Assembly (NCBI RefSeq): GCF_000316625.1
Contig: NC_019676.1
Coordinates: forward strand, 3,738,501-3,802,500
Source: Nostoc sp. PCC 7107
GTDB taxonomy: Bacteria; Cyanobacteriota; Cyanobacteriia; Cyanobacteriales; Nostocaceae
Length of the DNA stretch: 64,000 bases
Direction of reading: 5' to 3'
Below are positions 56,689 to 64,000 of the stretch, piece by piece. The notes below the pieces were generated by a model, which saw nothing but the letters and a program-made list of their open reading frames with translations, had not been told where the DNA came from and ran no database searches. Each line of letters opens with the position of its first letter. Position 1 is the stretch's first letter. Both the position numbers and the translations under genes were made by a program.

Positions 56689-57711
56689 ATGAATGATTTG
56701 CCTTTAATTTCCGTAATTATACCAACATACGGACGAGAGGAAGCGCTAAAGGATAGTATTGTTGATGTTCTGATTCAAGATTATCCCCATTTTGAAGTTT
56801 TGGTAGTAGATCAATCACCAAAACATCAGCTAGAAGTTCAAACTTATTTAGAAGAAGTAGCTGCTTTAGGCAAAATTCAATGGTTTCGTTTGAGTTGGGC
56901 TAGTTTACCTGGGGCGCGGAATTATGGTGTGCGGCGGTCATCTGGAGAAATAATTTTATTTATTGATGATGATGTGAGGTTAACGCCTGGGTTTTTAATG
57001 GCTCATGCGAAAAATTATTTACAAAATCCAGAAATTGGGGCTGTCGCTGGGCGAGTATTTGACAGAATGAAGTTAGGCGAATCTGGGGGAAACTTACAGA
57101 TTGAATATCTACCTCCCGAAGCGATGAATCCAGGTATTGCTTGGTATTATCTTGATTTAGTACATACAGTTAAACCCCAACAAGTGCTAACAGCTAGGGG
57201 GTGCAATATGTCATTTCGCCGTGAGATTTTCAGTAAGTATGGACTGAGATTTGATGAGAGATTTCGTGGTAGTGCTGTACGGGAAGAATCTGATTTTTGT
57301 TTGAGAATCAGAAAGACCGGATATAAGATTTGGTATGACCCAGAATCCCATTTAATTCATTTAGGTGAAGAAACTGGTGGTTGTCATGATATTAGTACGC
57401 GATCGCTCAAATATCAATTCACGTTCTATCACAATAATTTTTTGATGGCGTTGAAGAACCTGAATTTTAGTGAATTTTTACAATTATCTGCTAGTTTATT
57501 CGATTGTCAGGTTTTAGGACATCCACCTTGTAACAAAAGCGGTTCTTTTGTTGCTGTTTTATCCCGTGCTATGTTCTATATTTTAGGTTTTATCAATGCC
57601 TTATCTAGTGTAGTTCAATCACTCTGGGATGATGGGCAGATTTACACTAAGTTGGATCAACAATCACAGATATTAGTTGTTGATAAGCAAACTTCGATGT
57701 CTGCTAATTGA
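56689..57711 (+). CDS. Family 2 glycosyltransferase
   Basis: This 340-residue GT-A enzyme begins LPLISVIIPTYGREEALKDS. It has the metal-binding FIDDDVRLTPGF (DDD) near residue 92 and the acceptor-side GSAVREESDFCLRI, followed by a less-conserved C-terminal part. It transfers a sugar from a nucleotide donor; donor and acceptor are unknown. It lies between a Wzy-like gene and a GT4 gene in the same direction, so a role in one exopolysaccharide repeat unit is likely. The gene ends before a hairpin at 57732-57764. Confidence 0.88.
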   Translation: MNDLPLISVIIPTYGREEALKDSIVDVLIQDYPHFEVLVVDQSPKHQLEVQTYLEEVAALGKIQWFRLSWASLPGARNYGVRRSSGEIILFIDDDVRLTPGFLMAHAKNYLQNPEIGAVAGRVFDRMKLGESGGNLQIEYLPPEAMNPGIAWYYLDLVHTVKPQQVLTARGCNMSFRREIFSKYGLRFDERFRGSAVREESDFCLRIRKTGYKIWYDPESHLIHLGEETGGCHDISTRSLKYQFTFYHNNFLMALKNLNFSEFLQLSASLFDCQVLGHPPCNKSGSFVAVLSRAMFYILGFINALSSVVQSLWDDGQIYTKLDQQSQILVVDKQTSMSAN

Positions 57712-57731
57712 AAATTACTGTTGCAATTTTT

Positions 57732-57764
57732 AGATCACTGACTTCTTGAAAAAGTCGGTGATCT
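57732..57764. terminator. Hairpin, second copy of a dispersed repeat
   Basis: Arms AGATCACTGACTT and AAGTCGGTGATCT (one GU pair) follow the GT2 gene and precede the GT4 gene. The sequence is related to the hairpin at 19993-20025. It could attenuate transcription into the next gene. Confidence 0.7.
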
Positions 57765-57821
57765 GAGCCTCTCGATAATATAAAACTATAGGCTAATCAT
57801 AAAATAAACTATTAAATAAAA

Positions 57822-58994
57822 ATGCGTATATTACAAATTGTTCCGTCTATTTCTTTGATTTATGGTGGCCCTAGTCAAATGGTATTAGGGTTAGCTCCAG
57901 CTTTAGCAAACGAGGGTGTAAAAGTTACTATTCTGACAACTGATAGTAATGGCGATAATGGTCAACAACCTTTAGATGTACCTTTAAATCGCCCAATTAA
58001 ACAAGATGGCTATGAAATTATTTATTTTCGCTGTGCGCCATTTCGTCGTTATAAATTTTCGCTAGATTTACTCAATTGGCTGAAAAATCATGCTAATGAA
58101 TTTGATTTGGCACATATTCATGCTTTATTTTCACCTATTAGTAGTGCAGCGGCAACTGTTTGTCGTCAACAAAAATTACCTTATATTTTGCGTCCTTTAG
58201 GTACTCTCGATCCGGCTGATTTACAGAAGAAAAAACAATTAAAAAAGCTGTATATAGAGTTAATTGAACGGCAAAATTTAGCCAGTGCAGCAGCGATTCA
58301 TTTTACTAGTGAACAAGAAGCAAAAATATCAGAACGATTTGGAGTCAATACAAAAGATTTAGTAATTCCTTTGGGTGTGAAACCGACGCAAAGAATTTCA
58401 TCAAGTGCAGTAAGCAGTCAGTTAGGTATACCAGAAGATTTGCCTTTGGTGCTGTTTATGTCGCGGATTGACCCAAAAAAAGGGTTGAATTTGTTAATTC
58501 CGGCTTTAGAAAAACTCTTGACAAATGATTGCAAGTTTCATTTTATTTTAGCTGGGACAAATCCTCAAGACCCAGATTATGAACAAAAAATTCAAACTCA
58601 AATTGAGAATTCACCGTTGCGATCGCATACTACCATTACAGGCTTTGTTAGTGGTGAGTTAAAAGCTGGTTTACTGCAAGCAGCTGATTTATTTGTTTTA
58701 CCTTCTTACTACGAAAACTTTGGTATTGCTGTGGCTGAAGCGATGGTAGCCGGGATACCTGTAGTTATTTCTGACCAAGTGCATATTTGGCAGCAAGTAA
58801 GCGATAGTCAATCGGGATGGGTTGGGAGAACAGATGTCTCTTCGTTGTTTGAGTTATTACAACAAGCTTTGCAAAATCCTGAAGAACGCCAACGCCGGGG
58901 ACAAAATGCTCAAAATTATGCCTTAGAGCATTTTAGCTGGGATGCGATCGCTCGGCAAATGATTCAAGCTTATGAGCAGATACTGAACAAGTAA
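57822..58994 (+). CDS. Family 4 glycosyltransferase
   Basis: This 390-residue GT-B enzyme has the N-terminal donor-site loop MRILQIVPSISLIYGGPSQM, the C-terminal domain start VLFMSRIDPKKGLNLLIPAL, and the EX7E region SYYENFGIAVAEAMVAGIPV. It retains the anomeric configuration of the donor sugar. Substrates cannot be read. It is the third gene of the polysaccharide set but is separated by a hairpin, so it may be expressed less or separately. The next gene is convergent. Confidence 0.9.
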   Translation: MRILQIVPSISLIYGGPSQMVLGLAPALANEGVKVTILTTDSNGDNGQQPLDVPLNRPIKQDGYEIIYFRCAPFRRYKFSLDLLNWLKNHANEFDLAHIHALFSPISSAAATVCRQQKLPYILRPLGTLDPADLQKKKQLKKLYIELIERQNLASAAAIHFTSEQEAKISERFGVNTKDLVIPLGVKPTQRISSSAVSSQLGIPEDLPLVLFMSRIDPKKGLNLLIPALEKLLTNDCKFHFILAGTNPQDPDYEQKIQTQIENSPLRSHTTITGFVSGELKAGLLQAADLFVLPSYYENFGIAVAEAMVAGIPVVISDQVHIWQQVSDSQSGWVGRTDVSSLFELLQQALQNPEERQRRGQNAQNYALEHFSWDAIARQMIQAYEQILNK

Positions 58995-59074
58995 TTTGAA
59001 TCGAACCACAGAGGCGCAGAGGACGCAGAGAAGAAGAGGTAGAATTGTTTCGCATTATACCTCCTGCCTCCTAC

Positions 59075-60214
59075 TTAATTCGCCCGTTCCCACTGGCGTT
59101 GAATTTCTGTAATTATTTGAATATCTGGTGGTGGAAGGATTTTCACACTCGGATTAACTTCTGCACCGGGAATATTTTGACTCCACGGACTATTAGGTAC
59201 AGTTTTTAAATCAACATTATTATTCACTGGACGGAAACCGTATTGGATAAATACTGCTTGTTGTTCTGGTTGGGTGAGAAAGTCTAAAAACTGCTTTGCG
59301 GCTTTTGCTGTACCTGCATCTACATCTCGCCGGACAATTGCTGCGGTGGCGGTAGTTTCAATTGATGGGTCTAAATAATAAACTTGGTAAGGTTTGCCTT
59401 TGCTGGCTGCTGATTGTTGCCAACGATATAAAGCTACACTTTCATATACAGTAGCGACATCAGCATCATTAGCACCTCTAACAATAAATTCTTGCAAAAG
59501 AATATCTGTTGAACGAGGTGGTTGATAAACTGATTTTTTGATTAAACTAAATAGTGTTTGTATAGATGAATTGTTGAAACTATCGGCGTTAATAGCACCA
59601 CCTAATTTTGATTGTGTCCACAAGTTTAAAGTTAACTGACCACTATTAGACCTTGTGGGATCAGTCGTGACAAAATCAAAACTACCCCAATTACTTGAAC
59701 CGCCAACTTTTCCCCAGTTACCAGCTTGCATTGCTTGTTCTAGTTTTGACCATTGAAAGCGTCCATTGGGGAAGAGAACTTTACCCCTTTCTGGCCAAGC
59801 GATACCCACTAATAAGGTTTTTGCTAGTGGTCGGGGAGAATCGTAAAAAGGTTCAGTTGGATTTGTGGTGCGGAGGCGATCGCTTAATTCTGTTAAAATT
59901 TCTCCATTAGCAGGAATTAATATGGTCGGTTTAAAATCATTCTTCTGGTCAAGATAATTATTAACTAGTTCTTGAGAACCTTGAAATTTTAATTCTAATC
60001 TAATATTAGGATTAGCCTGCTCAAATTTAGCTTCTAATTCTTGCAGTGGTTCTTGTAGTTCTGTTCCACTAACAACAATTACAGTTTTTTGTGAACCAGG
60101 AAGAGGAATATAAGTTAAACCCAAAGCTGCAATAATCATCGCAACTGAAGTAACAATTTTTGATGATTTCGACTGTGCTTTCACTTTAGGGGTATTTTTT
60201 AATTCTCTTGGCAT
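59075..60214 (-). CDS. Membrane-anchored solute-binding protein
   Basis: This 379-residue protein has a basic N terminus, one hydrophobic anchor or signal (about 20-40), and a type-II periplasmic binding fold starting VIVVSGTELQEPLQELEAKF. It carries TTDPTRSNSGQLTLNLW, and the same PTRSNSG motif occurs in the VWA-fused protein encoded two genes upstream, so the binding domains are homologous. No permease or ATPase gene is near. It is the third gene of the minus-strand cluster, starting eight bases after the middle gene. Ligand unknown; it could be a sensor rather than a transporter part. Confidence 0.78.
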   Translation of the reverse strand: MPRELKNTPKVKAQSKSSKIVTSVAMIIAALGLTYIPLPGSQKTVIVVSGTELQEPLQELEAKFEQANPNIRLELKFQGSQELVNNYLDQKNDFKPTILIPANGEILTELSDRLRTTNPTEPFYDSPRPLAKTLLVGIAWPERGKVLFPNGRFQWSKLEQAMQAGNWGKVGGSSNWGSFDFVTTDPTRSNSGQLTLNLWTQSKLGGAINADSFNNSSIQTLFSLIKKSVYQPPRSTDILLQEFIVRGANDADVATVYESVALYRWQQSAASKGKPYQVYYLDPSIETTATAAIVRRDVDAGTAKAAKQFLDFLTQPEQQAVFIQYGFRPVNNNVDLKTVPNSPWSQNIPGAEVNPSVKILPPPDIQIITEIQRQWERAN

Positions 60215-60222
60215 GATTTTGC

Positions 60223-60948
60223 TTACTTACGAACTAATAAATCAATATTTTCTAATAAGCTTGTCAGTTCATCACTGAGTGATTGCATTTCATGAATTTG
60301 TTGAGAATCAGTTAAGTCAGAAGTACGTAATTTGGTTTGTAGTTTTTGCAATATTCCCGTACAATCTTGAATTAAAGTTGAAATGTTAATCATTCTAACT
60401 AAACGCGTATCTTCACCGTCTTGGGCTAACTTAAGATTGCGTTTGAGACTTTCTACAAGTTGATTGAGATGTTCTTTTGCAATACCAGAACTGGCATTAA
60501 GTTTCTGTTGTACTTCAATTAATTGCTGTTGTAATGAACTGACGGAAAGTATGGGAGTATTGCTGTATAAACTCCCAACTAAGGTGTCTATTTTAGGTGG
60601 GAATGTAGCAGTGCGATCGCAATTTATCTCAACCGCTGCTAAAAGTTCTATTTGAAAAGTATCAGTGAGGATTTTTTTAGATTCTAAACGCAAGCTTTCT
60701 GATTGATTCACTAAACCTAAAGTAGCTAGTTTTACGGCGTTAATTTCTCGTTCCAATTCGGGATTTGCTAAGTCAAAAAATGTTGGTTCACGGGATTTTA
60801 GCCAACCTGCACTAATTACAGTAATGCCTGAAGCGACTGGTAACATCACTAGGCTGGGCAATTGCAGTAAACGCACACCCAAAAACAGAAATATTCCTCC
60901 AGCTAAAACGGCTAACGGATAATAAAGTGGATTTACTAATTTCATCAA
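60223..60948 (-). CDS. Two-helix membrane protein with coiled-coil domain
   Basis: This 241-residue protein has two adjacent transmembrane helices at the N terminus (about 8-25 and 29-47). A mainly helical cytoplasmic part follows (LQQQLIEVQQKLNASSGIAK, LNQLVESLKRNLKLAQ, LSDELTSLLENIDLLVRK). The layout recalls XpaC-like proteins that accompany TelA/VWA genes, but sequence identity is not evident to me. It is the middle gene between two solute-binding protein genes (gaps of 45 and 8 bases). It may link the periplasmic proteins to the inner side of the membrane. Confidence 0.65.
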   Translation of the reverse strand: MMKLVNPLYYPLAVLAGGIFLFLGVRLLQLPSLVMLPVASGITVISAGWLKSREPTFFDLANPELEREINAVKLATLGLVNQSESLRLESKKILTDTFQIELLAAVEINCDRTATFPPKIDTLVGSLYSNTPILSVSSLQQQLIEVQQKLNASSGIAKEHLNQLVESLKRNLKLAQDGEDTRLVRMINISTLIQDCTGILQKLQTKLRTSDLTDSQQIHEMQSLSDELTSLLENIDLLVRK

Positions 60949-60993
60949 ATATCACCTCACCAAACAAATATTCTTGCTGTATTCATTTGTGGT

Positions 60994-62706
60994 TTAAAAC
61001 TCCACCTGCAAATTTGACATTAACTGCAAAATTGTCTCAGGATTGCCTTGAGAATAATACCCTCCGTTCAACTCAGCAATTTCTTTCAAAACATCAGGTT
61101 TAAATTCTCCTTCTTTGCCATAACCAATCGTAAAAAACCCAATTCTTTGGTCAGTTGCAAAACCGCTTTTTTTCAATTCTTGTTCTAACTCATCCAGCTT
61201 AATTTTTGAACCTGCATCTTCCCCATCAGTTAATATCAACACAGCATTAATTGCATCTTTACGCAGATTTTTCTGTAGCCAATTTCTGGCTTCTAAAGCC
61301 GCATCATATAAATTTGTCCCGCCATCAGCCCGGAGTCCATTGATAAATTGCCAACCGCGATCGCGTCCTTGGGGTGTACCATCTACTAATACAGGCTGAC
61401 GAATTACCGAGTCAAAATCAATCAAGGCAATTTGCTCTTTTGGCCCCAAGTTTTTAATGTAATTTTGTAAAGTATTTTGGACAGCAGGTAATTTATCCCC
61501 TGACATTGACCCAGAAGAATCAACAACAACTACCACCAACGAAGGTTTTTTTACTGATTCTTGCCAAGATTTCAGCATTGCGTCCACAACTTCCGGCTTT
61601 GGTGGACGCAGCGAATCATACTTAGCTTGGGGTTCTACACCAAATTCGGGTGTGAATTTAGCACCTAACGCAACCCCTGGCGTTCCGGGACGTAAACCCA
61701 AATCTGGGGCAAGTTTTTGAGTTTCTGGCGATCGCCAATAAGTGATAAACTTCTCAGCAGCAGCCTTTTCATCTGCGCTAACCCAAGGTGCATTGGGTAC
61801 AATTGCCCGCATATTAGAAGTAAATGTGGCTTTGGGATAAACTGCTTGATAACGCTGCTTTCCCTGTGGTAAGCCTGAATTTGCTACAATTACACTCGAT
61901 TCATACATCGAACCAACCGAAGCCCAAAATGGCCCATTCTTCACCATTGCTTGGGCGAGAGAATTAGTCGAAATACCGTAACGAGTAATTTTGCTTTGGA
62001 TTTGCTGAATTTGGGGTTGAAACTTCTGCACATCCGCAGAGGTTATATCTTCGGGACGTTTACCCGAAACGCTGACGTATTGCGCTACCAATGTTTGCAA
62101 CCCAGAATTAGAACGCGTCGGCGCAGAATGTACATAATGAACTGTTAACGGTGGTGACGCTGGGTCAATATCACGGTGAGTTTTTGCTGTCACCAACACC
62201 TTATAAGGGTCAGCAACTTTTCGCAATCCAGCCGCGACATCAGCTTGCGCCATAAATACCATTGGCGTGTTAGCGATGAGTGGAGATTCTGTAATGTCTG
62301 GAATGTAATTTTTCCCCGGCGAAATTTGGTTCATCCGGTAAATTAACTGACTTTGATATATATCTCCATCCAGAGAAATAATTGTGGGAAAATCTGCTGC
62401 ATCAGCTTTTACTGTTCCTTTTTGCAATTGATCTGCTAAAGCCACTACCTCAGTTACAACATCGCCACTACCCAGTGCTTCGCATTTCACCTGAAAAGCT
62501 GCACCACTATCTAGCTTTGGTTGTGTAGCATTAAAGTTTTTTGCCGCTTGGTTACAGAAGTCTCCCAACGCGCTACCAACCAATAGTTTGACTTTTAACC
62601 CTGTAAAATTATCGTCAGAAGTCGAGTTAGTGTTACACCCCGTCATGAACACTACAGCAGAGATTATTACAAGCTGCGTCAGAAACCGAGACCTTTGAAA
62701 AATCAT
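60994..62706 (-). CDS. Lipoprotein with fused solute-binding and VWA domains
   Basis: This 570-residue protein has a signal peptide ending in a lipobox MTGC (C24). A type-II solute-binding domain follows (about 35-370, with APTRSNSGLQTLV). A von Willebrand factor A domain (about 390-565) carries an intact metal site: D396 in VVDSSGSMSGDK, ADGGTNLYDA and ILTDGEDAG. VWA domains bind protein partners through a divalent metal. Fusion to a binding domain on a lipoprotein suggests a ligand-controlled adhesion or assembly role. It is the first gene of the cluster with the two-helix protein and the second binding protein. Confidence 0.85.
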   Translation of the reverse strand: MIFQRSRFLTQLVIISAVVFMTGCNTNSTSDDNFTGLKVKLLVGSALGDFCNQAAKNFNATQPKLDSGAAFQVKCEALGSGDVVTEVVALADQLQKGTVKADAADFPTIISLDGDIYQSQLIYRMNQISPGKNYIPDITESPLIANTPMVFMAQADVAAGLRKVADPYKVLVTAKTHRDIDPASPPLTVHYVHSAPTRSNSGLQTLVAQYVSVSGKRPEDITSADVQKFQPQIQQIQSKITRYGISTNSLAQAMVKNGPFWASVGSMYESSVIVANSGLPQGKQRYQAVYPKATFTSNMRAIVPNAPWVSADEKAAAEKFITYWRSPETQKLAPDLGLRPGTPGVALGAKFTPEFGVEPQAKYDSLRPPKPEVVDAMLKSWQESVKKPSLVVVVVDSSGSMSGDKLPAVQNTLQNYIKNLGPKEQIALIDFDSVIRQPVLVDGTPQGRDRGWQFINGLRADGGTNLYDAALEARNWLQKNLRKDAINAVLILTDGEDAGSKIKLDELEQELKKSGFATDQRIGFFTIGYGKEGEFKPDVLKEIAELNGGYYSQGNPETILQLMSNLQVEF

Positions 62707-62998
62707 GCACTTCTCCGAGAACGATTAGTGATTTAATAATCTCTGCAATAAGTTATATTCCGATTCTATTGTGTGATATAAAAGTTAATTTTCAGTTAAC
62801 TTTATTGAGTGCAAAAAACAAACATTATATCTGTATAATAATCAAGCCTCATCTAGTTATACTGCTCCTATCCCTGTCTCTACGCTGAGAAATTAAAAAT
62901 TTTGTAAAAAACAGCTACAAGTCGATAGGGAAACCGATGTTTTATGGGATGATGGCAAAGTAGACTACATCTGCCTCTTTATCTACAGGGAATCTCTC

Positions 62999-63637
62999 AT
63001 GACTCTCCATCTTGGTGATACAGTACCCAACTTTACACAAGCCTCTACACATGGCGACATAAATTTTTACGAATGGGCAGGTGACAGCTGGGTAGTGCTG
63101 TTTTCTCACCCTGCTGACTTTACACCTGTTTGCACTACTGAACTCGGTACAGTTGCCAAACTAAAACCCGAATTTGACAAGCGCAATGTGAAAGCGATCG
63201 CCCTCAGCGTTGATGATGTAGAATCTCATAACGGCTGGGTAGGCGACATCGAAGAAACCCAAAGCACCACACTCAACTATCCAATTTTGGCCGACGCAGA
63301 TCGTAAAGTTTCTGACCTTTACGACATGATTCACCCCAACGCTAACGCTGCTGTCACAGTGCGTTCTGTCTTCATCATTGACCCCAACAAAAAACTGCGT
63401 CTTTCTTTCACCTATCCCCCCAGCACCGGACGCAACTTTGACGAAATTTTGCGCGTGATTGATTCACTACAACTAACTGATAACTACAGCGTGGCTACCC
63501 CAGCCGACTGGAAAGATGGCGATAAAGTTGTCATCGTCCCTTCCCTCAAAGACCCCGAAGTCTTAAAAGAAAAATTCCCCAAAGGTTACGAAGTCGTCAA
63601 ACCCTATCTGCGGTTAACTCCTCAACCTAACAAGTAA
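62999..63637 (+). CDS. 1-Cys peroxiredoxin (Prx6 type)
   Basis: This 212-residue peroxiredoxin has the peroxidatic C45 in HPADFTPVCTTELG. It has no other cysteine, so it belongs to the 1-Cys group and needs an external reductant. The C-terminal arm (DWKDGDKVVIVPSL) is typical of Prx6-type enzymes. It reduces hydrogen peroxide and organic hydroperoxides. Homologues are induced by oxidative stress in Nostoc and related cyanobacteria. A hairpin follows at 63665-63708. Confidence 0.93.
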   Translation: MTLHLGDTVPNFTQASTHGDINFYEWAGDSWVVLFSHPADFTPVCTTELGTVAKLKPEFDKRNVKAIALSVDDVESHNGWVGDIEETQSTTLNYPILADADRKVSDLYDMIHPNANAAVTVRSVFIIDPNKKLRLSFTYPPSTGRNFDEILRVIDSLQLTDNYSVATPADWKDGDKVVIVPSLKDPEVLKEKFPKGYEVVKPYLRLTPQPNK

Positions 63638-63664
63638 ATCTGAAAATTGGTTTCATTTATCAGG

Positions 63665-63708
63665 CGCAAGGACGCAAAGTTTTATCTTGGCGACTTTGCG
63701 CCTTTGCG
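63665..63708. terminator. Hairpin after the peroxiredoxin gene
   Basis: CGCAAGGACGCAAAG pairs at 13 of 15 positions with CTTTGCGCCTTTGCG. The sequence type (gcgcaaggacgcaaag) is a common dispersed repeat in Nostoc-like genomes. Confidence 0.6.
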
Positions 63709-63742
63709 TGAGAATAAAGATAAAGCCAGTTACCTAAGCATT

Positions 63743-64000
63743 ATGCTGTCATCTCCCTTGCTAATACAAATACCCCCATCAATGCAAATGACAGATGAAC
63801 AATTCTTTGATTTCTGTCAAGTAAATCGAGATTTACGCATTGAGTGTAATCAATTTGGAGAAATTTCAATTATGCCGCCTACGGGTTCAGAAACAGGAAA
63901 TCGTAACTTTAATGTAGCTTTACAGCTAGGAGTTTGGTCAGAAAAAGATGGTACAGGTATTTGTTTTGACTCCAGTACAGGTTTTACACTATCCACGGGT
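63743..64000 (+). CDS. Uma2-type protein, 3' end outside the window
   Basis: The first 86 residues begin MLSSPLLIQIPPSMQMTDEQ and continue with EISIMPPTGSETGNRNFNVA, the N-terminal pattern of the Uma2 (DUF820) family, which has a restriction-endonuclease-like fold and is much expanded in cyanobacteria. The catalytic Asp/Glu-x-Lys motif would lie beyond the window end. Function is unknown for most members. Confidence 0.85.
   Translation, partial: MLSSPLLIQIPPSMQMTDEQFFDFCQVNRDLRIECNQFGEISIMPPTGSETGNRNFNVALQLGVWSEKDGTGICFDSSTGFTLSTG

Overview
The window comes from a filamentous, probably heterocyst-forming cyanobacterium of the Nostoc/Anabaena type. The evidence is the abundant HIP1 octamer (gcgatcgc), heptamer-type short tandem repeats between genes, a phototaxis operon with bilin-binding GAF domains, photosystem and cytochrome b6f small subunits (psbI, petM), phycobilisome genes (cpcT-type lyase, nblR), and glycogen and surface-polysaccharide genes. 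Everything was read by eye from sequence; family names rest on recalled motifs, not on searches.

Layout. 842-10318: five-gene phototaxis/chemotaxis operon of pixG-H-I-J-L type: PatA-like regulator, CheY, CheW, a methyl-accepting protein with four GAF domains (three carrying the bilin Cys), and a CheA hybrid. 10404-13593 (minus): polyamine-type ABC transporter potA-D-B without a visible second permease. 13806-15647: penicillin-binding protein 2. 15688-17689: a small membrane protein and a beta-helix/SLH protein with a minisatellite linker. 17918-19908 (minus): pentapeptide-repeat gene translationally coupled to purK, followed by a probable 6S RNA gene. 20553-22158: two little-characterised genes. 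22261-22956: a CRISPR array with no cas genes nearby, apparently read on the minus strand. 23574-29583: cpcT-type lyase, a cpdA-like phosphodiesterase, two small genes, nblR, NAD kinase, ycf39 and petM. 29799-34609: pdxA, tRNA-Val(GAC), plsY, an S15-type hydrolase carrying an in-frame repeat insertion, and small membrane proteins. 34665-39779 (minus): a 1704-residue hybrid kinase with a candidate two-cysteine cyanobacteriochrome. 39834-39972: a MITE-like element.

40464-41620 pairs an NrdG/PflA-like radical SAM protein with a small protein that has a double-glycine leader and a Cys-containing core, a candidate RiPP precursor. This is one of the two best candidates for an undescribed system. 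41883-51036: a DUF429 protein, two glycogen phosphorylases of different subfamilies, an acyltransferase and a decayed 3' end of phosphoglucomutase. 51467-58994: psbI, an LptD-like outer-membrane protein, and a polysaccharide set (Wzy/ligase-like, GT2, GT4). 59075-62706 (minus): a compact three-gene cluster of a solute-binding protein, a membrane/coiled-coil protein and a lipoprotein fusing a solute-binding domain to a VWA domain; this is the second candidate system. 62999-64000: 1-Cys peroxiredoxin and the start of a Uma2-type gene.

Functionally the window is mostly housekeeping and light or surface responses. Phototaxis signalling, the second photoreceptor kinase and the polysaccharide genes could all serve gliding and hormogonium behaviour, while cpcT, nblR, petM, psbI and ycf39 belong to pigment and photosystem maintenance.
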